A DNA stretch of 64,000 nt from Thalassomonas viridans (lineage in GTDB: Bacteria > Pseudomonadota > Gammaproteobacteria > Enterobacterales > Alteromonadaceae): assembly GCF_000948985.2 (NCBI RefSeq), contig NZ_CP059733.1, positions 558,001-622,000 on the forward strand. Direction: 5' to 3'. The notes beneath the pieces are model-generated. The model was not told where the DNA came from and made no database searches. It worked only from the letters and a program-made list of their open reading frames with translations. Shown here one piece after another: positions 33,724-42,418 of the stretch (position 1 is the first letter of the stretch; each line of letters begins with the position of its first letter). Both the position numbers and the translations under genes were made by a program.

Positions 33724-34986
33724 ATGTCTCCAACTCAGCCCGAAAGAGGTTTTTGGTCTTTTGTTTTCCTGATGGCCATGGTTTTCTCGTTATCGCCGCT
33801 TGCCATCGACATGTATCTGCCGGCATTGCCGGCCATGGCGGAATTTTTTGGCAGTGATATAGATGCCATGGAAGGCTCGGTTGCCGTCTACCTGATCGGC
33901 TTTGCTTTAGGCCAGTTAGTGTTCGGCGCTTTGGCGGATGCCGTGCATAAGCTGAAATTGCTCGCGTTTGGCTTAATCGTCTTCGCCGCTGCCAGTGTCA
34001 TGATAGGTTCAGCTGCCACTGTCGGCGAGCTCTATTTTTTCCGGGCGTTGCAGGCCTTTGCCGGCGGCAGTTCCGTGGTGGTGTATGCCCTGATCCAGGC
34101 CTTATACGGTGATGAGAAGCCCGGTGGTAATAAGAGCGGTGACCATAAAGCAGGTCATAACCGCAGCGGGCAGATCATCAGCTATGTAATGGCCTGTGTC
34201 GTGGTTGCCCCTATGCTGGCGCCGGTATTCGGCAGTCAGCTCCTCGCCCTGGCCGGCTGGAGCTGGATTTTTTATGCCCTGGCAGTGTTTGCCTTATTAA
34301 CCTTGGTCTTGCAGGCTGCGTTATTATCCGCCGCCAAGGTGCCTTATGTCAGTCAAAGCTTAAAATTAGGCCGTTTATTGTTCGGGTATAGGCAGGTATT
34401 AACCAACGGCACCCTGATGGCGTATGTTTTTGCCGGCGGCTGTTCTTTCGCGGGCTTGTTTGCTTTTGTGGCGGGCTCTCCTTTTGTTTATATCGAGTAT
34501 TTTGGCGTATCCCCCGGCCAATATGCCTGGTTGATGGCGCTGAATGCCGTTGCCATGATCGGCATGAACCTGACTAATGCCCGTTTATTAACAGGGGTTG
34601 CACCAACAAGTAAGTTGATTTTTGCCGGTTATCTGTTGGCACTTGTCGGTGGCTACCTGTTCCTCGTTGCTTATCTGCAGTTATCCCTGGCTTTTGTCGT
34701 TGCCGGTGTCGTCGCCTATATGGGCCTGTTGGGGTTAACCGCCGCCAACGCCATCGCCGCGGCCATGGCAAAGTCTGGGAAAAATGCCGGTGTATTATCC
34801 GGGATCAACGGGGTACTGCAATTTGGATTGGGGGCGCTGTCCAGCGCCGTGGTGAGCATCAGCGCCAGTACCAGTGCCATGAACATGAACGGCACTATGG
34901 CGGTTTGTGCCTTGTCTACCCTGGTTTTTGCGCTCCTGTTGAGGTTTAAAACTGCCGCTAAACAAGGGGAGGCGCTCTATGAATAA
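33724..34986 (+). CDS. Bcr/CflA-family MFS multidrug efflux transporter
   Basis: 420 residues with twelve hydrophobic helices. The first helix holds L-S-P-L-A-I-D-M-Y-L-P-A-L-P, a Bcr/CflA signature, and the following loop has F-A-L-G-Q-L-V-F-G-A-L-A-D. An unusual hydrophilic insert rich in Gly, Asn, His and Lys (G-G-N-K-S-G-D-H-K-A-G-H) lies in a cytoplasmic loop at about residues 137-148. It overlaps the first pirin gene by eight bases. Confidence 0.9.
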   Translation: MSPTQPERGFWSFVFLMAMVFSLSPLAIDMYLPALPAMAEFFGSDIDAMEGSVAVYLIGFALGQLVFGALADAVHKLKLLAFGLIVFAAASVMIGSAATVGELYFFRALQAFAGGSSVVVYALIQALYGDEKPGGNKSGDHKAGHNRSGQIISYVMACVVVAPMLAPVFGSQLLALAGWSWIFYALAVFALLTLVLQAALLSAAKVPYVSQSLKLGRLLFGYRQVLTNGTLMAYVFAGGCSFAGLFAFVAGSPFVYIEYFGVSPGQYAWLMALNAVAMIGMNLTNARLLTGVAPTSKLIFAGYLLALVGGYLFLVAYLQLSLAFVVAGVVAYMGLLGLTAANAIAAAMAKSGKNAGVLSGINGVLQFGLGALSSAVVSISASTSAMNMNGTMAVCALSTLVFALLLRFKTAAKQGEALYE

Positions 34987-35815
34987 GGTGGGGGTAGCCG
35001 GGATTATCAGCAGATCGCCGGGCGGGCCAGCCTATATCCGTGGCCGGGTATTTGAGCGCCTTAAACCTTTTGCCCTTTTTGATTCCGGTATTATTCCGGA
35101 AAAAGAGCTCTTTATCGACTGGCATCCCCATTCGGGCGTGGCGACAGTGACTTTTCCCTATGATGCCGATGTCAGCCATGAGGACTCCGAAGGCAATCGG
35201 GCTACCGTGCGCAGCCGGGGATTACAGTGGATGGCAAGCGGCTGTGGGGTTTGGCATAAAGAAAGTTATTTTGCCCGCCGGGAGCATATCGGTATTTTGC
35301 AGTTATGGCTATTGTTGCCGCCGGAAGAAGAAACCGCGCCGGTACGATACTTTAACCTGCAACCCGAGCAGATACCGCAAGTGGCCAATGTCAGGGTCTT
35401 GCTGGGAGAGTATCGGGGAGTCCGCGCCGCCGCCCGCATCAGCCATAATGTCAGTTACCTGCATATAGTGCTGAAACAGGGGGAAAGTTTTTGCTGGCAA
35501 TTGCCAGAAGGACAAACCCGGGGTTTCGTTTTTTCCCTCAGCGGCTGCTTAAGCATCCGGGATCGGCTGCTTGATAGCGAGCAACTGGCCCTGCTGGAAG
35601 AACAAGATGCTGCCGGTGTATCAGAACTGGCCATTACGGCAAAAACCGACAGTGAGTTTGTGCTGGCCCTGACCGAGCCCTGGCCTTATGAAGTTGTCAG
35701 CCATTACGGCCAGGTACATACCAGCCGCCGGGCACTGGCAAGGGGCCTGCAACGTATTGCCGAGCTGGGCAATGAATTATTCCAGGGCGGCAATACCCAC
35801 TCACCCGTAAAATAA
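34979..35815 (+). CDS. Pirin family protein (metal ligands complete)
   Basis: 278 residues, bicupin fold. The pirin metal ligands are all present: H-P-H-S-G gives two His, and G-C-G-V-W-H-K-E gives His and Glu. The family includes quercetinase-type dioxygenases and redox-sensitive cofactors. It overlaps the MFS gene, and a second pirin follows 23 bases later, so MFS and two pirins form one operon, probably started from the azoR promoter region. Confidence 0.88.
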   Translation: MNKVGVAGIISRSPGGPAYIRGRVFERLKPFALFDSGIIPEKELFIDWHPHSGVATVTFPYDADVSHEDSEGNRATVRSRGLQWMASGCGVWHKESYFARREHIGILQLWLLLPPEEETAPVRYFNLQPEQIPQVANVRVLLGEYRGVRAAARISHNVSYLHIVLKQGESFCWQLPEGQTRGFVFSLSGCLSIRDRLLDSEQLALLEEQDAAGVSELAITAKTDSEFVLALTEPWPYEVVSHYGQVHTSRRALARGLQRIAELGNELFQGGNTHSPVK

Positions 35816-35838
35816 CCCCTGAAAGAGTATAAAACCAG

Positions 35839-36696
35839 ATGAAGATAATTGACCATCAGCGCATTGACGGCCTGGTGCCCGATACCCGGGGACAAAGGGT
35901 TTTTCCCACCGGTGTGCTTAACCATTTTGATCCTTTTGTGATGCTGGATCATATCGGCCCTTCTGTTATGCCGGCAAACTGGCGTCTCGACGGCGGCAGT
36001 GATCTGCATCCCAAATTGCACCCCCACCGGGGTTTTGAAACTATCACTTTTATGTTTCAGGGAAACATGCACCACAGGGATAACAGGTTTACAGCGCGTC
36101 CTTTGCTGACCAACGGCAGTGTGCAACTGATGAATGCCGGGCGCGGCATACAGCATGGCGGTGATATGTGGCCGGATGACCAGCAAAAGTTTCATGAAAT
36201 TCAGCTTTGGGTGAACAGTCCGGGGAAGTATAAGATGAGTGAGCCCAGGGTGCATAGCGTCCATGATGCCGATATTCCCGCCCGCATCTTGTCCGGTGCT
36301 TCGGGTGAGGCCAGGTTGCGGATAGTGGCCGGTGAACTGGACGGGATCACCGGGCCGATTAACACCTTCGCTGATATCCGCATCCTCCATGGCAAGGTTT
36401 CGGGCGAGCAAAAACTGGCTTTCGGCCCTTCGCAATTACCTGAGGGTCATAACCGTACCATGTTGTATCTGCTGTCCGGCAGTGTTTCCGTTAAAGGAGA
36501 AATCCTCCGGGCCTTTCAGGCGGCAGCATTTGAGCAGGTGTTATCTTCGCTGGAATTTAGCGCAAGCGACAGTGAGTTTTTATTGCTTAGCGGCCAGAGT
36601 CTTAATGAAACCATAGCTTTTGGCGGCTCTTTTGTGATGAATACCCGGGAAGAAATCCAACAGGTACAGCGGGATTATGCCCTGGGATTATTCTGA
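35839..36696 (+). CDS. Pirin family protein with altered fourth ligand
   Basis: 285 residues. The first ligand pair is intact (L-H-P-H-R-G-F-E-T), but the second motif reads A-G-R-G-I-Q-H-G-G-D, where most pirins have H-S-E. The Glu ligand is missing here, so metal binding or activity may differ from the upstream copy. It starts 23 bases after the first pirin with GAAAGAG ahead of its ATG. Confidence 0.85.
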   Translation: MKIIDHQRIDGLVPDTRGQRVFPTGVLNHFDPFVMLDHIGPSVMPANWRLDGGSDLHPKLHPHRGFETITFMFQGNMHHRDNRFTARPLLTNGSVQLMNAGRGIQHGGDMWPDDQQKFHEIQLWVNSPGKYKMSEPRVHSVHDADIPARILSGASGEARLRIVAGELDGITGPINTFADIRILHGKVSGEQKLAFGPSQLPEGHNRTMLYLLSGSVSVKGEILRAFQAAAFEQVLSSLEFSASDSEFLLLSGQSLNETIAFGGSFVMNTREEIQQVQRDYALGLF

Positions 36697-37199
36697 TTGC
36701 CCGGGTTTATAGCCGGGTGAATGTAAAGGACAGTTTTTTTGTTTGGAGTTTTCTATATAACCTGAACTCGGATTAATCTAAACCAGCCAGCACCGCGCTT
36801 TTAATAGCCCGCTATTCGTGCGCAAGTTTGCCTTGATAACCATCAAAAGCGCAGCACTGGTGCCATGATGAATAATTATTGTGTATTAAATCAAGAGTAC
36901 AATGGTTAAGTCATTGTTATTTAGGCATTAGCTGGCTCAGCTTAACCCGAGTTCAGGTTATATATGCCGCCATAAGCCAGTCTTAATAAGTTTTACCTCA
37001 AGTTGTTGTTATCCAGTAACAAAATAGTATAAATAGCTGTAGAATCGAGTTGCCATGGATTGCTGGTATGCGGCTGTTTTATTCGGGATAACACCAAAGG
37101 GAAAAATTAAATAAAACCAACTCCCTTTCGGTATGGGCAATACAGCCGGATGCCTGTGCTGTTTCCTGGCAGGAATATAGATGATTTTAGGGAGAAAAC
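36697..37199. other. Gene-free stretch with inverted-repeat element
   Basis: About 500 bases without a gene. Most is taken by the inverted-repeat element at 36754-36964, described separately; the rest holds the promoter and leader of the TonB-receptor gene, with AGGGAG eight bases before its ATG. Confidence 0.6.
36754..36964. mobile_element. MITE-like element with 34-bp terminal inverted repeats
   Basis: The two ends are inverted copies: TATATAACCTGAACTCGG on the left (36754-36771) and its exact complement on the right (36947-36964). The repeat continues inward, so that about 30 of 34 bases match, through A-C-C-A-G-C. The 211-bp unit has no ORF, typical of a non-autonomous miniature element mobilised by a transposase encoded elsewhere. 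Neither a target duplication nor a family can be asserted from a single copy. A cruciform regulatory structure is the alternative. Confidence 0.6.
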
Positions 37200-40100
37200 A
37201 TGAAGAAGAATTTGATTACTTTGGCAATTTTTACCGGCAGCTCTTTTATCGGTTCCCAGGCCCAGGCTTTTAACGGCGGACAGTTGCCGGAAAATGAGGT
37301 AAGCCGTGCAACTATAGTGCAGCAGCCGATAGTTGAACATAAGCTGGATGACGAGCAAACAGAAAAGATTACCATTACCGGCTCCCGTTTGCGCCGTGAC
37401 AGTTTCAGTGTCGCTACCCCCTTAGTGACCATCAGCAAGGAAGCGATTGAAGATGCCGGTATCGGCTCGCTTGCCACGATTCTGGTGGAAGAAATTCCCG
37501 CACTGTCGGAAAGCCTGAGTAATACCAATACCCAGTCCAGTATTACCGCCACTGGCCTGTCTACGGTTAATCTGCGTAATTTAGGTACAGATCGTACCTT
37601 AACCCTGATTGACGGCCGCCGGGTGGTGTCCAATTCCTACAACGGCAACTATGTCAGCTTAAGTACCATACCCGCGGGCATGGTAGACAAGGTTGAAGTG
37701 ATCACCGGCGGTGCCTCGGCCACTTACGGCTCGGATGCGATTGCCGGTGTGGTTAATATTATCACCCAACAGGATAAGGAAGGGCTGGAGTTTAAAGTAC
37801 GTAGCGGTGAAACCCCGGAAGGCGGCGGTGAAGAACTCACGCTGGACTTTAACTACGGTAGTGAATTTAACCGGGGGCGGGGATATTTTTATTTCAGCAC
37901 TACCTATGACAAGCAGGGGGAAATCGCCTGGAACGAAAGGGACAGGGCGGCGATAGAAACCGATTTTGACTACGATGAAGAACGCATGTGCAATACCAAC
38001 GGCACCATAGACGGGGATCAGTGCGTGCGGGATATCAGCCAAAGCGACTGGCGCGCCCGCTCCGATGGTTTGCCCGGCGGGGTGTTTGTTGAAGGCAGCG
38101 GTGGTATCGGCGGTTTCTGGTATAACAGCGACGGCCTGCAAAGCAACTGGAACGAAGAGCGTGACGGCATCAATTACCGCCAGTGGGATAAGATCCGCAC
38201 GCCGGAAGATACCTTTTCCGCCGCCTTTAAGGTGAATTACGATTTAAGCGACGACATCACCAGCTCTTTCCAAATTCAGTACAGCAATAACCAGTCGGAG
38301 AATGTCAAAGCGCCGGAAGATGAATACGAAGGCTCCTTAGTGCTGGTGATAGATCCTGTGACCGGCGAAACCAGCCGGGTGAAAAGCAGTAAAATTCCGT
38401 TAACCAATCCTTATATCCCGGAAGAAATTCTTGCCGCTACCGACTCGGATATCAAATGGGACCGCCGTATGTATGAAGTGGGCAATGTCACCACAGACAA
38501 CGAGCGTGAAACTATACGTACCTGGGCCGGGTTACAGGGCAACTTGTTTGACGGCGACTGGGACTGGGATGTTTCCGTGGGGTACGGTAATTTCCAGCAG
38601 GAGCAAAAACGTTTAAATGAAATCAACGTTTTAAACCTGAAGCAGGCATTGGATGCCGAGTATGCCGGGGACGGTACCACGATCCAGTGCGCCGACAGCG
38701 ATGCCAGGGAAGCAGGCTGTGTGCCGGTGAATTTGTTTGGCGAAGGTTCTATTACCCCGGAAGCGGCAGACTGGATCCGAGCCAATCCCACCATCAGCAA
38801 AGAGATAGAGCAGCTTAGCGTCATAGGCTATATCGCCGGTGATTTATTCACTTTGCCCGCCGGGCCTGTGCCTGTGGTTATCGGCGCCGAATACCGTAAG
38901 GACAAACAAAAAATCGGCACCAGCTATGATCAGCAATATGGCGGCATTACCTTTAATATAGTGCCGGCGTTTGAGGGGGAGATTGACGTTAAAGAAGTCT
39001 TTGTCGAAGCGGCTTTTCCGCTGCTGGCGGATGTGCCGCTGGCCAGGTCGTTAACGGCGGAAACCTCGCTGCGTCTGGCGGATTACAGCCATGAAAATAT
39101 CGACCTGATGTCGAGCTATAAACTGGGACTGACCTGGGAGCCGGTGGCCGGGTATATGCTGCGTGCCAACTATGCCCGCTCGCAGCGTGCGCCTAATATT
39201 ACCGAAGTATTATCTCCGCCCCGCGGCGACTATGATGACTTTGTCGATATTTGTGAAGGGGTAACGGCCAGTTCAACCGCGGCAGGTCACGAGAATTGCC
39301 GTAAAGAAGCCAGTATTGCCGCCTTGATCAGTGCCGATGCCGGCTTTGTTTTCGAAGACGATAACAATGGCTATTCCCCCAATGCCGGTAACGAGCAGTT
39401 AAAGGAAGAAACCGGAGATACCTATACCTTTGGTATCACTATGGCGCCGGGTTTTATTGAGAACCTGCAATTAGCGGTAGATTATTACGATATCAGCGTT
39501 GACGGCGCCATCGAAGAAATTGATAACAATGAAATTATCAACCAGTGTTACAACTCTTCCAGCGACTGGGGAAAGTCTAACGAGTTCTGTAACCAGATCA
39601 CCCGTGACAGCGACGGGCAAATTGTCGAAGTGATGCAGCGTCTGTATAACCTGGGTGAACTCTCGACCCGGGGTTATGATATCGCCCTGGCTTACCAATA
39701 TGATCTGGGGGAGCTGGGCAGGCTGCAGTTTAAAGCCGATATGACCCATGTGATCGAATATACTAAAACCTATTTGGGCAATGACGGCGAGGAAACCCTG
39801 AACTACAAAGGTGAGTTGGAATCGGGGATTTTCGATGACAGCATTTCCGCTTCCCTTTCCTGGAGGCATAACAACTGGCGCATCAGCTGGAGTACCAAGT
39901 ATAAAAGTGATATTGTCGACAGCCATGAGCGGGTGGAAGAATATCAGGCCCTGTTGGCGGCGAATGATGAAAACTGCGCCGCCGGTGATCAGGCCTGTGT
40001 CGCTGATCCGGAAACCCCGAATTACCTGTATTACGGCTCTTATATCAAGCATAACTTCTCGGCTTCTTATACCACCGAATGGCAGGACAGCGAAATTCGT

Positions 40101-40253
40101 TTGTTTGCCGGGGTAAACAATGTCTTTGATGACAAGGGGCCTTTTGTACCGCGCGGCGGCGCCGTGGGGGAAACCGGTATAGGCAACTTCGGCAGCAGTT
40201 ACGGCGGCGGTGTCGGCCGTTTCATCTACCTGGGCAGTGAAGTTAAATTCTAA
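37200..40253 (+). CDS. Large TonB-dependent receptor (1017 aa)
   Basis: A signal peptide covers about 1-23 (S-Q-A-Q-A). A plug domain (~60-200) has the signature I-T-G-S-R-L-R-R, V-N-L-R-N-L-G-T-D-R-T-L-T-L-I-D-G-R-R, V-D-K-V-E-V-I-T-G-G-A-S-A-T-Y-G-S-D-A-I-A-G-V-V-N-I-I, and a barrel of ~800 residues ends Y-L-G-S-E-V-K-F with the terminal Phe needed for assembly. The G-S-D-A-I-A-G-V class of receptor is often involved in uptake of carbohydrates or peptides in Alteromonadales, but no substrate locus is adjacent. Cys-rich loops suggest structured extracellular parts. Confidence 0.93.
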   Translation: MKKNLITLAIFTGSSFIGSQAQAFNGGQLPENEVSRATIVQQPIVEHKLDDEQTEKITITGSRLRRDSFSVATPLVTISKEAIEDAGIGSLATILVEEIPALSESLSNTNTQSSITATGLSTVNLRNLGTDRTLTLIDGRRVVSNSYNGNYVSLSTIPAGMVDKVEVITGGASATYGSDAIAGVVNIITQQDKEGLEFKVRSGETPEGGGEELTLDFNYGSEFNRGRGYFYFSTTYDKQGEIAWNERDRAAIETDFDYDEERMCNTNGTIDGDQCVRDISQSDWRARSDGLPGGVFVEGSGGIGGFWYNSDGLQSNWNEERDGINYRQWDKIRTPEDTFSAAFKVNYDLSDDITSSFQIQYSNNQSENVKAPEDEYEGSLVLVIDPVTGETSRVKSSKIPLTNPYIPEEILAATDSDIKWDRRMYEVGNVTTDNERETIRTWAGLQGNLFDGDWDWDVSVGYGNFQQEQKRLNEINVLNLKQALDAEYAGDGTTIQCADSDAREAGCVPVNLFGEGSITPEAADWIRANPTISKEIEQLSVIGYIAGDLFTLPAGPVPVVIGAEYRKDKQKIGTSYDQQYGGITFNIVPAFEGEIDVKEVFVEAAFPLLADVPLARSLTAETSLRLADYSHENIDLMSSYKLGLTWEPVAGYMLRANYARSQRAPNITEVLSPPRGDYDDFVDICEGVTASSTAAGHENCRKEASIAALISADAGFVFEDDNNGYSPNAGNEQLKEETGDTYTFGITMAPGFIENLQLAVDYYDISVDGAIEEIDNNEIINQCYNSSSDWGKSNEFCNQITRDSDGQIVEVMQRLYNLGELSTRGYDIALAYQYDLGELGRLQFKADMTHVIEYTKTYLGNDGEETLNYKGELESGIFDDSISASLSWRHNNWRISWSTKYKSDIVDSHERVEEYQALLAANDENCAAGDQACVADPETPNYLYYGSYIKHNFSASYTTEWQDSEIRLFAGVNNVFDDKGPFVPRGGAVGETGIGNFGSSYGGGVGRFIYLGSEVKF

Positions 40254-40270
40254 TGTAATTTAAGTTTTTT

Positions 40271-40313
40271 GCGGCCTGGTGTTGCTCTTGCTGGCGTGGT
40301 ACAGGCCGCTTTT
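40271..40313 (+). terminator. Intrinsic terminator of the TonB receptor gene
   Basis: Stem GCGGCCTG / CAGGCCGC with a ~23-base loop followed by TTTTAT, 17 bases after the receptor stop. Confidence 0.7.
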
Positions 40314-40354
40314 ATGCCCACTGGAAAGTGAGCTTTTACAACCGGATATAAACA

Positions 40355-41467
40355 ATGAAGTTTTTATGTATGTCAAAACTAGCTACAAAATTTTCGACGT
40401 GGGCCTTAGTGTTCTTTTTTACCGGTCTGGCTTATGCCGGAAGTGATATTCCCCCGGTTGATGACGGTCCGTATATTTCCATCAATAAAGATAAAGAGCG
40501 CTTGGAAGCGGTATGGCTTTGCCAAAGTAAAAAGCGCAGGCAACAGGTTAAGTTGCAGGACTTACCCCGGACGTTTTTTTATTGCGACCGCACCGCGGCG
40601 GCCGAGGTGGAAAATTTAGCTGTTTTGCCTGACGACATCAGCTACCGGGGAGACTTTAAAGTTGCCGCCATCAGTGATTTTCACGGCCAGTATGATCTGG
40701 TGATCAAGCTGCTAACCAATAATAAGATCCTGGATGCCAACGGCGACTGGGCATTCGGCAACGGGCATTTCGTGATCACAGGGGATGTTTTTGACCGTGG
40801 CGACAAGGTCACTGAGTTGTTGTGGTTTTTATATCGCCTGGAAAAGCAGGCAGAAGATGCCGGCGGTAAAGTGCACTTATTGTTGGGCAATCATGAGGTG
40901 ATGGTCTTAAACGGTGACTTACGCTATCTGCACCCTAAATATGTCGAGGCGGGAAAGCTGCTTGATATCCCGTTTGAGCAGTTATTTGCCCAAGATACCG
41001 TGTTGGGAGCCTGGCTACGCAGTAAATCCGTGCTGGTAAAAATCAACGATATGCTGTTTGCCCACGGCGGTTTTCATCCCGAGCTGGCGAAAGAAGCCAG
41101 AAGCCTGGAGGATATCAACCGGGTATTTAAACAGAACCTGGTGAAAACCGAGCTTGCCCAGCCGCGCGAAGGCTGGGCCAATGAGCTGCACGGCCGTAAA
41201 GGCCCTATCTGGTATCGCGGCTATTTTAAAGGTAATGGTGAAGACCAGGGGGCCAGTGACAAAGAAATCGATTTGTTGCTGAAGCATTTTGCAATCAGGC
41301 ACCTGGTGGTTGGCCATACTTCCCAGAAGCAGGTTGAAACACGTTATCAGGGACGGGTGATAGCTATCGACTCCAGCATTAAAAAGGGCAAGTATGGTGA
41401 AGTCTTGCTGGTTGATGGCGAGCAGAAATGGCGCGGTACTTTAGCCGGTGAAAGAATCCCGTTATAA
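40355..41467 (+). CDS. Secreted PPP-type metallophosphatase, Shewanella-like (Shelph)
   Basis: 370 residues with an N-terminal signal peptide (~1-29; cleavage near A-Y-A-G). All PPP metal motifs are present: I-S-D-F-H-G-Q-Y, G-D-V-F-D-R-G-D, G-N-H-E and, downstream, F-A-H-G-G and V-V-G-H-T. The overall layout, including the periplasmic location, agrees with the Shewanella-like phosphatase group. It would remove phosphate from Ser/Thr/Tyr or other phosphoesters in the periplasm. Confidence 0.85.
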   Translation: MKFLCMSKLATKFSTWALVFFFTGLAYAGSDIPPVDDGPYISINKDKERLEAVWLCQSKKRRQQVKLQDLPRTFFYCDRTAAAEVENLAVLPDDISYRGDFKVAAISDFHGQYDLVIKLLTNNKILDANGDWAFGNGHFVITGDVFDRGDKVTELLWFLYRLEKQAEDAGGKVHLLLGNHEVMVLNGDLRYLHPKYVEAGKLLDIPFEQLFAQDTVLGAWLRSKSVLVKINDMLFAHGGFHPELAKEARSLEDINRVFKQNLVKTELAQPREGWANELHGRKGPIWYRGYFKGNGEDQGASDKEIDLLLKHFAIRHLVVGHTSQKQVETRYQGRVIAIDSSIKKGKYGEVLLVDGEQKWRGTLAGERIPL

Positions 41468-41501
41468 GTGATCTGAATCCGGGATTATCTCTAAGTGCTG
41501 C

Positions 41502-41526
41502 CAGGCCGGACATGAGCTCCGGCCTG
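41502..41526. terminator. Hairpin between convergent phosphatase and PEP-CTERM genes
   Basis: Perfect 9-bp stem CAGGCCGGA / TCCGGCCTG with a seven-base loop, 35 bases after the phosphatase stop and 17 bases from the stop of the convergent gene. It can serve both. Confidence 0.65.
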
Positions 41527-41542
41527 ATGTTTAACAAAAGGG

Positions 41543-42172
41543 TTACTTCTTTAGGAGGTGATTCCTGCCGAATAAACACATTAAGCCGGCTATTAACAGC
41601 ATAAGGCTGGCAGGTGCAGGTACCGCCGCAATCTCCACTTCGCCGGTTAAATTGAAGAAGTCATAACCCACGGCATCCCATCTGTTTTCACCTATAGTGA
41701 CGACAAACTCATTGCTGCCTTGTCCGGCCGCCAGCACTTCGTCAGATATATTGGTGCTGATCACCGCAGAGCCTCTTCCGCCGGTATAATGGCTATGTAA
41801 ATTTTCCTGCAGTATGCCGTTAAAGTAAATTTCGATTTTTTGTATATCGGGTCTTTCACCGAGCTGTATCCCCTGAACGTCAAAGGTAAAGACGCCGGAG
41901 ATAAGATTCCCCATTACCGGAAAAATAATGTCAAAAGCCGGGATAGGATAAACCCCCTCATGAGGGTAATAGGCAATATCCGTGTGCTGGCTGCCGTCGG
42001 TTGCGCTTAATTCGTTGCTGTCCCTGTTGTCATAGAAGGGGGTGCTGACACTGGCATTGTCGGCAATACCGAAACCGAAGCCGTCATTATCTCCTATTGT
42101 CATGTTGATGGGGGTGGCATAAGTTGAAAGGGGAATGAGTATGATTGACAGGAATAACAAAAATTTTTTCAT
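41543..42172 (-). CDS. PEP-CTERM sorting domain protein
   Basis: 209 residues. The N-terminal signal peptide ends at about T-Y-A, the body is strand-rich, and the C-terminus has the tripartite sorting signal: V-P-A-P-A, a hydrophobic helix and basic R-N-H-L-L-K-K. PEP-CTERM proteins are cleaved by exosortase and usually end up in the extracellular polysaccharide matrix. No exosortase is encoded here. A sigma54-type promoter stands about 55 bases upstream of the start, as in PrsR-controlled PEP-CTERM genes. Confidence 0.88.
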   Translation of the reverse strand: MKKFLLFLSIILIPLSTYATPINMTIGDNDGFGFGIADNASVSTPFYDNRDSNELSATDGSQHTDIAYYPHEGVYPIPAFDIIFPVMGNLISGVFTFDVQGIQLGERPDIQKIEIYFNGILQENLHSHYTGGRGSAVISTNISDEVLAAGQGSNEFVVTIGENRWDAVGYDFFNLTGEVEIAAVPAPASLMLLIAGLMCLFGRNHLLKK

Positions 42173-42226
42173 AGAAGAGCTCTCTTACTGCTAGGACTGC
42201 AAATACAGCATTTTTTCTATTTTTAG

Positions 42227-42243
42227 CAGCATGAATCGTGCCA
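42227..42243 (-). promoter_or_regulatory. sigma54-type promoter of the PEP-CTERM gene
   Basis: On the minus strand TGGCACG-ATTC-ATGCT, one base from the consensus TGGCACG-N4-TTGC[A/T], with the GG and GC dinucleotides twelve bases apart. It lies 55 bases before the start codon. The same core occurs before the flagellin gene. Confidence 0.7.
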
Positions 42244-42418
42244 GCCATTTTTTTGTCATCTGAGGGGACTGGCGGCTGTATTGTCGTCCTTAGAGTTAAT
42301 ACCTATCCCCTTTTGAGTTGTTACCGCTGACGGTTATTTTGTCCTGATTGTTACGGCAGAGAGTATATTTTCTTCTATGCTTTTGATAGAAAAATCAAAT
42401 GAAATAAAGGGATTAACA

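Noticed and set aside
35704..36435. 243-codon open frame on the minus strand
   Set aside because: Antisense to the two pirin genes, which have clear cupin motifs.
39471..40052. 193-codon open frame on the minus strand
   Set aside because: Antisense to the TonB receptor barrel; no SD and no recognisable domain.
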